A stretch of 64,000 nucleotides of DNA from Acorus gramineus. Its lineage: Eukaryota; Streptophyta; Magnoliopsida; Acorales; Acoraceae. The notes below the pieces were generated by a model that did not search any database, had not been told where the DNA came from, and worked only from the letters and a program-made list of their open reading frames with translations. The stretch is from positions 2,029,431 to 2,093,430 of the forward strand of contig JAUJYN010000012.1 in the NCBI GenBank assembly GCA_030737835.1, given 5' to 3'. Shown here one piece after another: positions 48,184 to 59,443 of the stretch. The position numbers were made by a program, and so were the translations under genes. Positions within the stretch are counted from its first letter, which is position 1. Each line of letters begins with the position of its first letter.

Positions 48184-48496
48184 GAGCTTGGAGATCGAAA
48201 TAGAGGTCGGAGGTCGATTCGCGAGGAGGCGAGGGGAGATGGTCAATGGGGCTAGATTCTTGCTCTTCGGGTGGTTTCGTGATGTGAACGGGCTTGATGG
48301 ACGGGAGGAGGCGCCTTCACCAGGTTGTTCCGCGATGGTGGAGGGGCTGTCCGCAACAGTGGAGGAGGGGCCGAGAGGCGACGGAGGAGGGGCCGGGAGG
48401 CGACGGAGGAGGTTTCTCTCGGACGAGTCGACTAGATGGGAATGAGAAATGTGTGAGGAGAGAGAGAGAACAGGTCGAAATGGGGCTTATATACCG
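48184..48496 (-). promoter_or_regulatory. Inward-facing promoter and 5'UTR-like exon of the second element
   Basis: Reading the minus strand: TATA-like CCGGTATATAAGCCCC (48485-48500), a pyrimidine patch (48460-48472), then a GC-rich exon-like stretch with the short direct repeat GTCGCCTC(C/T)CGGCCCCTCC. It ends at a donor CTGAAG/GTAATA near 48176. The order matches the right end of the first element, although the sequences differ. It points in the sense direction into the captured myosin-adaptor exon about 0.7 kb away. Confidence 0.5.
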
Positions 48497-49019
48497 GTCG
48501 TAAATAAATCAAAGTAGCAGGGGTATCCAGGTCTTTTCACGTGGGGGACTAATAGGCGTAACACGAGAGCGGAAAAATAAAGTAACGTCTCTGGGGCTGA
48601 AAAATTCCGCATATTTGTGTGAAAAGCGGATACAATTGAGCACTTATTCGGGTCTCTACCAAACAGACAATAAACACAAAACTACTGAAAATTTCCGGTT
48701 TCAGTCCAATAAGACTGAATTTAAGTGGAACCAAACACAGCCTTAGATTGTAGGTAAGAATCTAAGATGGGAAAAGAACCAACGGAACAACAGATGAAGA
48801 GAAAATGAAAATGTAGAGAAGTGCTTGGCAGTCCCATTAATCGCTAACAGTGTATGAATTATGTTTTCACAAAATACATTATTACATTTCATAATTTCAA
48901 CCACACAGGCAATATTGAACTGAAATAGGATGAAATCAAAATGCTAGTAAATCATGAAATATGAAATACGCACGTATTCAACTAGAACTAAATTACTACC
49001 AAACATAAAACATGATGGG

Positions 49020-51317
49020 TTACCTTCCATTGTTGATCAAAGAAAGGCCTTTGCCAGCTTCAATCATCCTACACAAAAGATCCGAAGCTTCTCTTTCCCT
49101 GTTTCTCCCTCGAAGCTTCTCAATCAATTTATTTCCCTTATTCCACAATAAGACACCCTCGTCCAAAGCACAAAGCATCACATCCAAAGCAGAATCCAGC
49201 TTCTCTTCCTGACATAAATTTCTAACAAGCCACACATAACAAGCCGGTGTGACATGGATGCCACGCTCCGTAAGTGCATGGAAGATCATCAGAGCTTCCC
49301 CGGTCCTCTCCACTTGGCAGAACCCGATAATCCAAATTGTATATGGAAGGTAATCAACAGTGTCCCTATTGCGATCCAAATCCAGCAAGTTCACAATGGC
49401 CTGTTTAATGCACCCGGCTTCAAATTCCCTCCTCACTATTGCCAATGCCTCCAACTCCCTATCAGAAAAACCACTTCCCAACAAGAGATAGTCCAACCAA
49501 AGCGTGATAGCCTTCGAAACTCTCCGCATATGACACAAGTTCTTCATGATTGTTACGCAAACAGGCAAGCTCGGATGACAACCACTTTTCAGCATAAGTT
49601 GAAAAACTAAGAGGGAGATCTCGAACCTACCCACGCCATGAAGTCCGTCTATAAGCGTCCCATAAGTAACAACATTAGGGGAGTGCCCCTTGATGAGGAT
49701 ATCCTTGAAGATCTCTAAAGCTTCATTGATTTTCCGAGCTTTGCAAAGGCCATTAATCAAGACTGTGTAGGTCTTTATATCCAGAACAAGCCCACTATCA
49801 CCAAGCCCTCTAAGAAGCTCGTACGCCTTAAAAACTTCACCCGAGTGACAAAAAAAAACTACATGTCTGATGAATGGAGAAGGCTCTCTCCCCCAGTCGT
49901 CCATACTGTGGTAAACAAACAAGGCCTCCTCCAAATTCCCTGCCTTGCAAAGCCCGTCTATGAGAGTGCGGTAAGTCACATTGTTTGGTGAATAACCCTT
50001 CATCCGAAGCTCCTTGAAGAGGTCGAATCCTCTATCAGTCAACTGAGCTTGGCAGAATCCGTTGATCAATATCGTGTAAGTCCAAACATCCGCAATATCA
50101 GAGAGATCCCTGACAATCCTATATGCAATCTCCAAATAACCCTCTCGACATAGACCCTCGACAAGTGCATTGTAACAGAAAGAATTAGGAACCAGACCCT
50201 GCCTCCTCATTTCATTAAGAAACCCAACCGCCTCCACCAACCGACCTGCCTTCGAAAACCACTTAATCATCACTCCATACAAAACATGATTGGGTTCAAC
50301 CTTCTCCTCCTCCAACATCACCTTATACAACCCAACAGCCTCACCGAACCTCCCCCTTCGAAAAAGCCCGTCGATCAAGCAACTATAGTTAAACACCTCA
50401 AGTTCATGACCATCACGTTTAAATAACAGCCCAAGCTCGAGAGCCTCATCAATCCTACCCAACTTGCAAAACCCATTCAACACAACGTTCCGAGTCACCG
50501 AATTCAGACCCAAACCGTTCGATCTCATCGCTCCCACGAGCGAAAGAGCATCATCAACCCTTCCAGCCCGAAAAAGCGCGGACAACACAACAGTATAAGT
50601 CGTCGTGCTTGGAAAAAAACCCCTCTCAAACATTTCATCGAACAACGTTATCGCATCCCTGAACCGCCCAAATTTACACAACCCATCGATCAAAATGTCA
50701 AATGTGGACCTATTCGGGCGGGAACCGGACACAACCATCCGATTAAAAACCCCGACGGCGACTTCAACCATCCGTTCCTTCACCAACACATGAAGAACAG
50801 TATTATAAGTGAACGTGTTCGGACGCGAATCATAGTCACGCATTTTCACAAACGCCTTGAGCGCGTCATCCACAGCCCCAGACGCATGGTAGGCTTCAAT
50901 GATCACATCGAATGCAAGCGGTCCGATCGGAAGGCGGCAGCGACGGAGGTCTCGGAGGACGGTCCAGGCGGAATGCGGACCGCTCGAACGGAGGACGGAG
51001 ACCGCGGCATCGCGGGAGGCGAGGCTGCGGAGGGATGGGATGTGGGTCGACCAGACGAAGAAGCGGAAGGCGGAGAAGGGGCGGCAGCGGAGGGAGGAGA
51101 GGACGGCGGAGACAGAGCGGCGGGTGAGGGAGGGGGCGAGAGGGGACAGGTGGGGTTCGATGTCGGTGAACGTGTCAAGGATTGAATGGACCGATTCGGA
51201 GATTGGGTTGTCGGCGGCGGGGGTGGCGGCCGAGATGACGGCGGCGGCGGTGGAGGCGGAAGGGAATCTGAATGTTGAAGAGGATCTGAGAGTGGATATT
51301 GGAGTGAGGCATAGCAT
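49020..51317 (-). CDS. P-class pentatricopeptide repeat protein
   Basis: Single exon of 765 residues from ATG at 51317. A longer reading to 51341 would need a TTG start. PPR proteins bind organellar RNA with one 35-residue helical hairpin per base and act in its processing, stability, splicing or translation. About 16 P-type repeats run from residue ~135 to ~735, with signature openings such as TFTYNTVLHVLVKERMVEVA, VWTYTILINGFC, NVTYRTLIDGLCKAGNLEEA and VVTYGTLIDGLHGVGRF. No E, DYW or other editing domain follows, so the P class is favoured. The N-terminus is Ser/Thr/Arg-rich with few acids for about 45 residues, consistent with a mitochondrial or plastid transit peptide. Lack of introns is usual for this family. 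It resembles the Arabidopsis At1g79540 type from memory only. Confidence 0.93.
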   Translation of the reverse strand: MLCLTPISTLRSSSTFRFPSASTAAAVISAATPAADNPISESVHSILDTFTDIEPHLSPLAPSLTRRSVSAVLSSLRCRPFSAFRFFVWSTHIPSLRSLASRDAAVSVLRSSGPHSAWTVLRDLRRCRLPIGPLAFDVIIEAYHASGAVDDALKAFVKMRDYDSRPNTFTYNTVLHVLVKERMVEVAVGVFNRMVVSGSRPNRSTFDILIDGLCKFGRFRDAITLFDEMFERGFFPSTTTYTVVLSALFRAGRVDDALSLVGAMRSNGLGLNSVTRNVVLNGFCKLGRIDEALELGLLFKRDGHELEVFNYSCLIDGLFRRGRFGEAVGLYKVMLEEEKVEPNHVLYGVMIKWFSKAGRLVEAVGFLNEMRRQGLVPNSFCYNALVEGLCREGYLEIAYRIVRDLSDIADVWTYTILINGFCQAQLTDRGFDLFKELRMKGYSPNNVTYRTLIDGLCKAGNLEEALFVYHSMDDWGREPSPFIRHVVFFCHSGEVFKAYELLRGLGDSGLVLDIKTYTVLINGLCKARKINEALEIFKDILIKGHSPNVVTYGTLIDGLHGVGRFEISLLVFQLMLKSGCHPSLPVCVTIMKNLCHMRRVSKAITLWLDYLLLGSGFSDRELEALAIVRREFEAGCIKQAIVNLLDLDRNRDTVDYLPYTIWIIGFCQVERTGEALMIFHALTERGIHVTPACYVWLVRNLCQEEKLDSALDVMLCALDEGVLLWNKGNKLIEKLRGRNREREASDLLCRMIEAGKGLSLINNGR

Positions 51318-51546
51318 GCTATGGGTTTTTTTGCACCCCAAATCATAGTAGGTCTTTTTTTTTTGTTTTTTGGTCCTCTTGAAGGGCGGCGGCCTATTTT
51401 TGAAGATCAGTGTTTATATAGTTAAGACGTTTATGTTTACCACCCTGGATTTTGCTTTATGATTTTTCCAATCTTTGCAGTCCTTCAAATAACTAACGGG
51501 GGTGTTGATAATGGTTTTTTTTATGTTTTATTTCAATTTTATTTTT

Positions 51547-52074
51547 GGAAAAATCAATATAACTTCCGATAAACTGTGTGAAATCCTTTTAAAACACTTA
51601 TACGTAAATCCACGTAACCCCCTTGAGTTAAAATTTCATTAACAGATGAGGATTATTCTATGAATATTTTGTTTGATTAACCTTAGCAAAAAACACAATA
51701 TATCAAAAATCTCCAGCAATGTGTTACACATGTAGAAATCATTTATAAATGATATTTTACTCCTCCGCATAGGGTTTTATAATCTATTCAGATGAATAAA
51801 ATCATCATTTACTCATCTGAATAGATTTTAGAATAAAATCATCATTTACTCATTTGAATAGATTTTACGCATTTTTTTATAAATAATGAAAGGTTTTGGT
51901 ATACTGTGTTTTTAGTCAAGGTTAACCAAAGAGTTCCTCATTTATCAACTGAAATTTCACTCAGAAGATTATTTGAATTTACATATATGTTTTTAAGGGA
52001 TTATAAAGACTCCAAGAAAAGTCAGGGAGTTATATGGATTTAAGATAGCTTATAAGGGGTTATTTGGATTTTTC
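51547..52074. mobile_element. MULE-type foldback MITE, copy 3 of 3
   Basis: Same internal order as 31361-31896, starting ggaaaaatcaatataacttc and ending gttatttggatttttc. An extra internal duplication is present: 'aaaatcatcatttactcat' followed by '(c/t)tgaatagatttta' occurs twice around 51798-51868. No clean 9-bp flank; both sides are T-rich. Confidence 0.65.
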
Positions 52075-52130
52075 ATTTTTTTTATTATTCTATATATGAA
52101 TGGAGTATATATTTTATTAATTTATAAAAA

Positions 52131-52206
52131 TATTAGGTATATATGAACCAATATGCTCTCAAAATCGGTATTAGGTATATATGAACCAATGTGCTCTCAA
52201 AATAGA
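52131..52206 (+). repeat. 38-bp tandem duplication
   Basis: Two copies of tattaggtatatatgaacca plus 'at(a/g)tgctctcaaaat', starting at 52131 and 52169. Confidence 0.85.
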
Positions 52207-53403
52207 CTTTGGTTCAAAATTCACAAAACTCATAGATATGTGATGCACCTCTATCACTCTACGCTCAAGCATTGACCCGTTGAAACTGGGCCTGGGCCTG
52301 TGAACAGGCTTGCCAGGTCTGGCCCGGGCTTCGGAATCATGGGCGGACTTGCGGGCCTAGATTTTAAACGTGTTATTTCTTTTGATTTTTTAATTTTAAA
52401 TTGTTAATTTATATATTAATGTTAAAATAACATAAAATTGAAAATCTAATGTTGAAATATTTATATTTATTAAATTTAAAAAAATAAAATATAAAATGAA
52501 TTAATTACATAAAAAAACTGAATCACTACATCTATTGCCTACAAGCAGGGCCGGCCGCATTTCTGAACACTGCATAAAATGTACAAAACATGTATCTTTG
52601 TAGTAATAAGATGTATACTCTGATAAATCATATGGACTGACTTTCAGAAAAGGTAAAATATTATATGATTGGTAACCTGAAAGATGGAAATAGATGATAC
52701 TTGTACAGAAATAGCATGAGATGAAATGGCAAGCTAAACAATCACAGTCCGTGCTCTGATTAACCTGAATCACTCTACTTTTTTTCTTTTCTTTTCTGAT
52801 TAACCTGAATCCTCAGTTCCTTTCTCAGCATTTAAAGGTTTTAATTTAAAATGGTCATGGAAAGTAAAACCATGACCATCCAGTTAAGAAAAAAAATAAT
52901 AGATTTCCTGTGACAATATAACCATTTCCATTCAGTGTGGATGACTCTTCAGACTTAACAGTGGATCATGTTGAGTTACTAAAAATTATGAGTAAGAAAT
53001 CTTGAAGGAAGGGCAGTATTTGGAGGGGAAAAAATAGATGAGCATACCTCATTCAAGAGAAATGCAGAAAGGGACGAGTGGTGGCATGGGAGTGCATGAC
53101 AATAGAGTGATCAAAGAATGAGATGATAGAATTGGGTGGAAATAAATGAGATTGTTTTTCCACCTGAAATTCACATTCTTATAGGAAAGCAATAATTCTT
53201 GAATCTACAAAAAACATAACACACTGTAGAAGAATGTGATTTGAACAGAATAAATATCAACCTTTAGTGTAGACACTAGTTTCATACAGATATTGGTACA
53301 GTCCAGACATTCAACAAAAAAATGTTTAAAAATAAGAAAATAACAGCCAAGTAGCAAGGGGTTAAATATTTAATAAATTATACTGGATTCCCTGAAGCTT
53401 AAA
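52207..53403. other. Intergenic DNA, GC-rich repeat remnant at its left
   Basis: 52275-52375 holds 'gggcctgggcctg' and 'ggcccgggctt' words, and 'agggccggcc' follows near 52547. They resemble ends of GC-rich hAT-type repeats but could not be bounded. No gene seen. Confidence 0.35.
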
Positions 53404-53411
53404 GTCAATTC

Positions 53412-53523
53412 TCTGTGGGACCAGGGACAATCAGGCGAAGATAGCTTTCCCAGATTGACTGTAAGGTCAGCCACGGCCCACGGGGAGTCCCTCCAATATC
53501 GAGAAAAAAAAAAAAAAAAAAAC
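53412..53523 (+). mobile_element. Short retroposon with A tail and 8-bp target duplication
   Basis: About 92 bases of GC-richer sequence run into a 19-base A tract. GTCAATTC flanks both sides (53404-53411 and 53524-53531). No tRNA-like boxes are evident, so it is probably the 3' tip of a LINE or an unclassified SINE. Confidence 0.6.
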
Positions 53524-53531
53524 GTCAATTC

Positions 53532-54767
53532 AAGAATGCAGGAACACCACCAAATGTATGACTTGTGCATATCAGCTCATACTCCAACCAAACCAAATAG
53601 ATTTAGCCCAAGGATGCAGGGAAAGACATTTCTCCATCTATAGCAAATTCCCCAGAATGGGCTTTTAATAACAAGACATGAAACAGATTTCAAAATATTG
53701 TTTGATGAACATTTCAGATACAGTTGGACGTTTCCACAGCAATTTTTTTTTTAATTAAGAAACAAAAGTGAGCAGGTTAGAGTTTCCTCTGCCATGTTTT
53801 TCGGTTTGATGCTATGATGGAAAAATTGATTCATGTATATAAACATATTTAATATTTTAATACAGAACCAACAATTAAAATATAAATCTGTTACATCTCA
53901 TCAGACTCCACAATTTTTGTTTCATTTAAAATTCACAGGACATATAGATAGACACATATCTGCGACATTATTCTGATAATATAAAGCTGATTTCTCATTG
54001 ATCAAGAATCAAATGTACTGAATGCGCTGTAACTAGCAGTAAATAGGACCAAATCAAAAGTACTTAAAACACAGGATATCAAGACTACAAACAAGCATAG
54101 TGAATGAAGAACTGCAACAAAGAATGGTATCAGCCAGATCCAGGGCAGCTTATCTATCAATCAATCTATCACACTTTCTCACACAAAACCTAAGCCTAGA
54201 TACAAAGTGAAGCATCATGCAAAGCAAGAAGATGAAATTATCTTATACTGAGCTATTTCCCCTTCTTTTCTGGGAATATGTAATCAGAACCAACATTATA
54301 TGTTGACATATGGCAGAACACATGAACCTTTCTCAGTCAAAAGTATCACATCGGATATATCTAGGAAACAGCCCAGAAACTTGCTTGCTATTGAGTCAAC
54401 AAGGTGCAGCTGATTCACATTTTCAAAGTAAACAAAACACTTTAAGAAATGAATTTCTCAACTTACAGAATGTAGAGGTTAATGATACCAATGATGACTT
54501 GTCACTTTTGAGTCAACAAGCCTTGTCACTGCATCAAAACACTCATCCGTATGATGCATTTCCAAATTCCAATTCTATATTATTTCACATTGCATGCAAA
54601 TTTGAGGTTAGATGATACCAATGACGACTGTTAAAGAAACTGTGCAGTCCCGGCTTCGCGATATCAGCAACCAGGTCAAAAATGCTGTACAGCACTAAGA
54701 ACCCAAAAGATAACAGAACATGCAATTGGATGTATCTGCTACTATCATCAACAAATCAAGTAACTGG
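53532..54767. other. 3' flank of the J-domain gene
   Basis: Probably contains its 3'UTR near 54600-54767. The frame at 54310-54615 (+) has no motif and lies on the opposite strand, so it is not called. Confidence 0.4.
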
Positions 54768-56981
54768 CTACTCTTTAGCTTGCTCCACCTCTGCTTCCTT
54801 CGCCTCAGTAACTACTTGGAGAAGCTCCAAAGGTGTTGCAGCCGGGTCCAGCTCCCAACAACCCTTTGGAGCATTGTGAGCTTCTTCACCTGTCAGCAAA
54901 TAAGAAGGCATCCGGTGAGAAAATCGAAACATTTCCTCTCTTGGGATCCTCTTGACCTCCTTGGGGTCTAGGTGCCGGTGGAAAACCGTCTTAAAACCCT
55001 CAACCTTCACTAAAGGAATCACGGACACGCCTTGCTCCTCAGTATAGTCTTCAAGCACTTCAACCATATCATACTTGTAAATCACTTCATCTGGGGTGTG
55101 CTCATTCCAATCAGGTGTCCAGTTTCTATAAAGCGCCCAGACATCACCTTGACACGGAACAATTTGTATAACACCACGAGGCCTTTTCTCCCACTTGACC
55201 TTGTGAGAGAAGGCATTGATTGCGTCACTGATTTCATACCTGCTAATCCTGAACTCACCACAGGTCTTTGCAAATCCCGAACCAACCCAGTTCAGTGGGC
55301 TAAATTCGCTATTGGACTTGGAGTTGAGAAAACTGATACGGATCTTGAACGGGTTCACAGAGATGACTTTCTGAATAAATGCATAATAACGAGGCATCCC
55401 ATCTTCACCATCGTACGTGGCCCAGACCTGATTTGGCTCAAAGGACTGTTCAGTCCGGTCTTTGTCAAAATCATAAAAATCGGGATCCGGGACATCAATT
55501 GCTGTAGGTTCAGCTGCCACTCCATCAGAACCAATTTCAGTTTCATCTGATGTATCTTTCTTCACATTAACTTTTTTCATGTTACTTTTAGTTCTATCAG
55601 ACTTATTTTTACCCAGCCCATCTGCGTGTATTGCAGTAGTTCCATTCTCTTTTTCCATTTCTTTATCATTTTCTTTCTCCTCCTTCATTTTATTTTTCCC
55701 CTTCTCTTTTTCCTTCCCTGCAAGTTTGGATGCTGCAGCCTCACTCCACTCATTCAGCTTCTTTCGAATGTCTGCCTTTGCCTTGTCCATTAGCATATTG
55801 CGTGTCTCAAACTGTGAGAGCTCCCTGGCTGAGCAACTACTGTGACGAGTGATTCTAATCCCATTCGGATCCACAGAAAAACCATTAACTTGTTCAGATT
55901 CAGAGACGGCACTGAAACTTTTGGTAGCCCCAACTTGTTCTACACCATTTCTGACATGTCCATTACTACCACCATTGTCAACACTTTTTCTCCTTTTCAA
56001 TGGCCTCCCCATCTTCGGCGGGACAGGCCCCACACCCCTTGAAGACTGGGTTTTCCTCCACAAAGCCTCTTCTCTTCTTGCAGCCGCCTGAGCCTCCTCA
56101 CGTTCCCTCCTCACCTTCTCATATGTATGGTGGACCACACTTGCAGCCTGTACAGCAGCAGCAGAAGAGGCCATTGTGCTCGCAGCGCCAGCCGTTCTAG
56201 AAAAAGGTCCCCATTGGAAATTCTGACTATTGTATGAATCAGGCCGATGAGAAGCATTTCTGTGGTTCGAATTATGATGATGATGAGAGGGATAAGAGTT
56301 GGAAGCTGGCGGAGCGCCGGTTTCTACGGCCAAGAACGGTTCATGGCAATTCGGACAAAGCAGATTGTGATTCAGGTAAACTCGGAGGTACTCATACTGC
56401 ATCTTGCAACCATTACACACGGTCCAAAATGTCTCGGACTTCGGAGGGCGGGCGGGGGCCGCAGTTGTCGCCTTGGACGAGCTCCTCGAAACACGTGCTC
56501 CACCGGAGGACACATTGTTGGTGAAGTTGTAGAACCCATTGTTCGACTGTGAAGGGGGTGGTGGTGGTTTCTGAGAGAACCCCTTTATATTTCTCTTCTG
56601 ATCATAAGCCGATCTCCTGCTCCGATCGGACAACACGCTCCAAGCCTCCGAAACAAGCTTAAAAGCCCCCTCTGCACCGACGGATTTGTTCTTGTCAGGG
56701 TGGAGCAAAAGAGCCAGCTTTCGGTACTGTTTCTTCACAACCTCCTCGTCGGCCGAGGCGCTCACACGGAGGATCGAATACCAGTCATTCTCACTGTTTA
56801 TCTTGCTCTCCGCAGACATATGGACATCGAGGGTCGCCAACATTTGGGTGATTCCGTCGAGCTCGGGATACAGGGTTTGGGCTTTCAAGGCGAACTTTTT
56901 CGCGCCCAACATGTCTTTCGTCGTGAATTTCCTCTCTGCGATCTCCTTCGCCCTAAGCGCCTCATCTCTATTGCATTCCAT
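54768..56981 (-). CDS. J-domain protein with zinc-ribbon-like motif and DUF3444
   Basis: Single coding exon of 737 residues from ATG 56981 to TAG 54768-54770. The N-terminal helices (MECNRDEALRAKEIAERKF) match the start common to this plant family. The J domain spans residues about 66-127 with HPD at 94-96, so Hsp70 stimulation is expected. Four cysteines follow (VCNGCKMQ at 189/192, LCPNC at 209/212), which could hold zinc. Residues about 290-330 form a charged helix, 335-345 a basic patch (KMGRPLKRRKS), and about 430-470 a Lys/Glu-rich low-complexity stretch. The C-terminal DUF3444 is at about 495-715 (PDPDFYDFDKDRTEQSFEPN, QVWATYDGEDGMPRYYAFI, GDVWALYRNW). Function of this J-protein class is poorly known; nuclear location is suggested by the basic patch. 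A second, shorter DUF3444 seen in some relatives is absent. Confidence 0.93.
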   Translation of the reverse strand: MECNRDEALRAKEIAERKFTTKDMLGAKKFALKAQTLYPELDGITQMLATLDVHMSAESKINSENDWYSILRVSASADEEVVKKQYRKLALLLHPDKNKSVGAEGAFKLVSEAWSVLSDRSRRSAYDQKRNIKGFSQKPPPPPSQSNNGFYNFTNNVSSGGARVSRSSSKATTAAPARPPKSETFWTVCNGCKMQYEYLRVYLNHNLLCPNCHEPFLAVETGAPPASNSYPSHHHHNSNHRNASHRPDSYNSQNFQWGPFSRTAGAASTMASSAAAVQAASVVHHTYEKVRREREEAQAAARREEALWRKTQSSRGVGPVPPKMGRPLKRRKSVDNGGSNGHVRNGVEQVGATKSFSAVSESEQVNGFSVDPNGIRITRHSSCSARELSQFETRNMLMDKAKADIRKKLNEWSEAAASKLAGKEKEKGKNKMKEEKENDKEMEKENGTTAIHADGLGKNKSDRTKSNMKKVNVKKDTSDETEIGSDGVAAEPTAIDVPDPDFYDFDKDRTEQSFEPNQVWATYDGEDGMPRYYAFIQKVISVNPFKIRISFLNSKSNSEFSPLNWVGSGFAKTCGEFRISRYEISDAINAFSHKVKWEKRPRGVIQIVPCQGDVWALYRNWTPDWNEHTPDEVIYKYDMVEVLEDYTEEQGVSVIPLVKVEGFKTVFHRHLDPKEVKRIPREEMFRFSHRMPSYLLTGEEAHNAPKGCWELDPAATPLELLQVVTEAKEAEVEQAKE

Positions 56982-57045
56982 GATTGAAAACTTCTATTTT
57001 TTTTATAAATTGGAATTTGTAGGTCCGGATATCCAAACAGTTTCA

Positions 57046-57500
57046 CCTACAAATCTAATGATAAACCAATAACAGACATTACAATTAGAATAACAAATTC
57101 AAAACACAGAAATGAAAATTTAGAGTTTCGGAACACAAACTCGAAACAGAACCATGAGTGAAGGTTTCATTATTCAATCAATTGAGAAGCTCGAAAACAT
57201 AAAACGCGAAAGAAAACCCTAATTTGCTTGAAATGAAGAGATTGCATCTGCCATTAGAGGTCAAACGAGGAATAAGAGAATCCGTGGATCTACACAGAAC
57301 AAAACCTCAGACAAATTTTGAATTCAGTGATGTTTTGACAGAAACCCTAGATTTCCGGATCTAGGCTTACAGTCCACGGCGAGCAGTGAAAACACATTCA
57401 AGAGACAGTTCGTTAAAGATAAAAGCGAAGGGGGACTTACCTATCACGAGTGAATCCACGATCGATCGATGATTTTGAATTGATTGGTCGCCATTAAAAC
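57046..57500 (-). other. 5'UTR intron and leader of the J-domain gene
   Basis: On the minus strand a leader containing ATCGATCGATCGTGG ends at the donor GATAG/GTAAGTCC (57441/57440). A good acceptor, GATTTGTAG, ends at 57047 upstream of the ATG. A 5'UTR intron of 394 bases (57440-57047) is therefore likely. The leader start is not fixed. Confidence 0.6.
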
Positions 57501-59248
57501 AAATCCCTAATTTGCTGTTTTTGTTTTCCCCTTCATAAAATATTTGGGGGAACAAAAAGGAATACAAAAATTAAGATAGGTCACAATAAAATTTTAATAC
57601 TTGTCTATATATTGGAGAAAAATTAAAGCTGTCACTGGCTGCTTTTTTTTTTTTTTTTGCATTATTATTTTTAATTTTTTAACCTAACCAAACAATTTAT
57701 TTTAAAATTTATTGGAAACTCAACTAGGGTTAAATTTTGACCAGAGGTTAAGGTTACCTACCATATACCTAAACATAGTATTTGGGTTTGTAAGGAGTAT
57801 TTTTAAATGCAATATGATTGGCCTTATATAAAAAAAATTTAATTTTTGGTATATTATATGTTTTTGTTTTTTTGAGTGAAATTGGAAATTCAAAAGTATC
57901 GCTAGGTTTTGCATGTGGAGAGAATTTTTATATGTGAATTAATAACCATGTGTTCCCAAGCATGGGTTGTTATTAATGTAGTAATAATGTTTTTTTTTTC
58001 TTAATGATTCAGTTAGGTTAGGTCAAGGCTTTGATTAAATTAACTGTGGTAAGGTTATGTGGTTACCATGGTTTTAGATTAACTAGGGTGACTGATTTAA
58101 ATGGAGTTACATGAACCACATGTAAAAGATATCCCAACCCACCTAGGTCAAGTGTGAATTTCATGGGGGTGGAACCCACATCCCAGTCGTATATCATTTA
58201 TTCAAAAATCATTTTATTTGAGTAAAATAAATTTTTATACAAGTGGACGTGAAAACATAAAAAATGATAACTTAAATTAATTACTCAGATATCAAACCAC
58301 CTTATGACAGATTTATAGAGGTACTCCTCTCATTCACTGAGAGTCTTGGATTTTGAAAAAGATTTGACTAATAAAAGAACAATATAAAACAAAATGAACC
58401 AAGTTCATGAAGGGCATTATTAAGTTTACTATGTGCTATGTATTGATGTGGTTGGTGTTCAGTATGGTATATTGCAAAGTTGGTAAGGTAAAAATTCAGG
58501 CAGAGTTAACCAAACACCATCACTGAAGAACTCAATTCTACTTATTGTCTTCAGACAGTCTCTTGCATTCAATTGTTCAAATGAAACTCAAACCACTATA
58601 AAGATGTCAACAATAGAAAATCCATTACAAATGGAATTAGTTATACTCCAACTGTCACATAGTTGATGAAATTCTGTAAGAGTAGAGCCACTTGAAGCAC
58701 ACATTTTACTATACAAGTTGCATAGCATAAGTTATTGGATATTGACATGTTATTCTCCACTTAGCATTTGAATGAATCATCTTTGGTAAATCATAAAATT
58801 GATACAGTTTTATCCAGGGGACAATGAGACCTACATAATTCATATATCTGATTGGATTGTAAAGCAAACAATTAGTGCTGACAAAAAGAAAAGTCATAAA
58901 TGTCATCTTCATTTATAATATTCATATAATGTTGAGAGGAACAACAGCCCCTCAAGGGCTACGAATGAATGACACAAAAGAATGTTAAAGCCAATAGGTT
59001 TGAAAGATATACATTAACCCTGAACAAGGTCCTGACTCCATCTTCAACAAACATTGGATGCGAAAAAAGTCATCGACTTCATCTTCCCTATTTACCTTTA
59101 AAAAGGTGCATGTGTTGCAATCTCTTTAAGGTGAATTAAGGTGAGCAATGCCTCCAAAACAATGCACATGAGTGTTCACAAATTCAGCCACACATTCATC
59201 ATTAAAGCATCGACAATGTGAAAATAGTATTTGATCCCATGTCATTTA
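57501..59248. other. Intergenic DNA
   Basis: AT-rich; no gene, element ends or RNA gene seen. Frames at 57720-57914 and 58709-58912 (-) have no motif. Confidence 0.4.
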
Positions 59249-59402
59249 GGTCCCATTTGGAACTTATTTTCAAAAACTTTTTTTTTTCAGAAAAAAAACT
59301 GTTTTGTTGATTTTGAAGACATAAAAACCATTAAGAACCGATTATCTGAAAACTGATATTAGAGAAGCAGAATCAACTTGCTAATTTGTTCTAAACGGGG
59401 CC
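59249..59402. mobile_element. Small MITE, 154 bp
   Basis: Ends GGTCCCATTTGGAAC and, reversed, GGCCCCGTTTAGAAC; flanks TTA on the left and TAA on the right, so the duplication is imperfect. Possible Tourist-like type. Confidence 0.5.
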
Positions 59403-59443
59403 TAAGTAGTTCTTTTTTCACTTTCAAGAAGTGACTTATGCAT

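Larger units (their letters stand above)
45411..48742. mobile_element. PIF/Harbinger-like element carrying a host gene fragment (copy 2)
   Basis: Ends GGTGCTGTTTGG and, reversed, GGCTGTGTTTGG are flanked by TTA on both sides (45408-45410 and 48743-48745). The first about 270 bases match the left end of 5532-9067 closely ('tttggcagcagcggaa', 'gcggattttaagtgctgat', 'aataagtgcagaaagaggtt'). The right ends of the two elements are not alike beyond the terminus. No transposase is visible. It carries an exon of a GTD-binding myosin-adaptor gene (46929-47452, -) and a promoter-like right end (48184-48496, -). Confidence 0.7.

Noticed and set aside
51318-51341. PPR start at 51341
   Set aside because: That codon is TTG; the first ATG in frame is at 51317.
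50903-51348. Long frames on several frames and both strands over the PPR 5' end
   Set aside because: GC-rich shadow frames opposite or overlapping the PPR N-terminus, with proline/arginine low complexity and no domain.
55032-56552. Plus-strand frames of 80-172 codons across the J-domain gene
   Set aside because: Antisense shadows of a clearly coding minus-strand exon.
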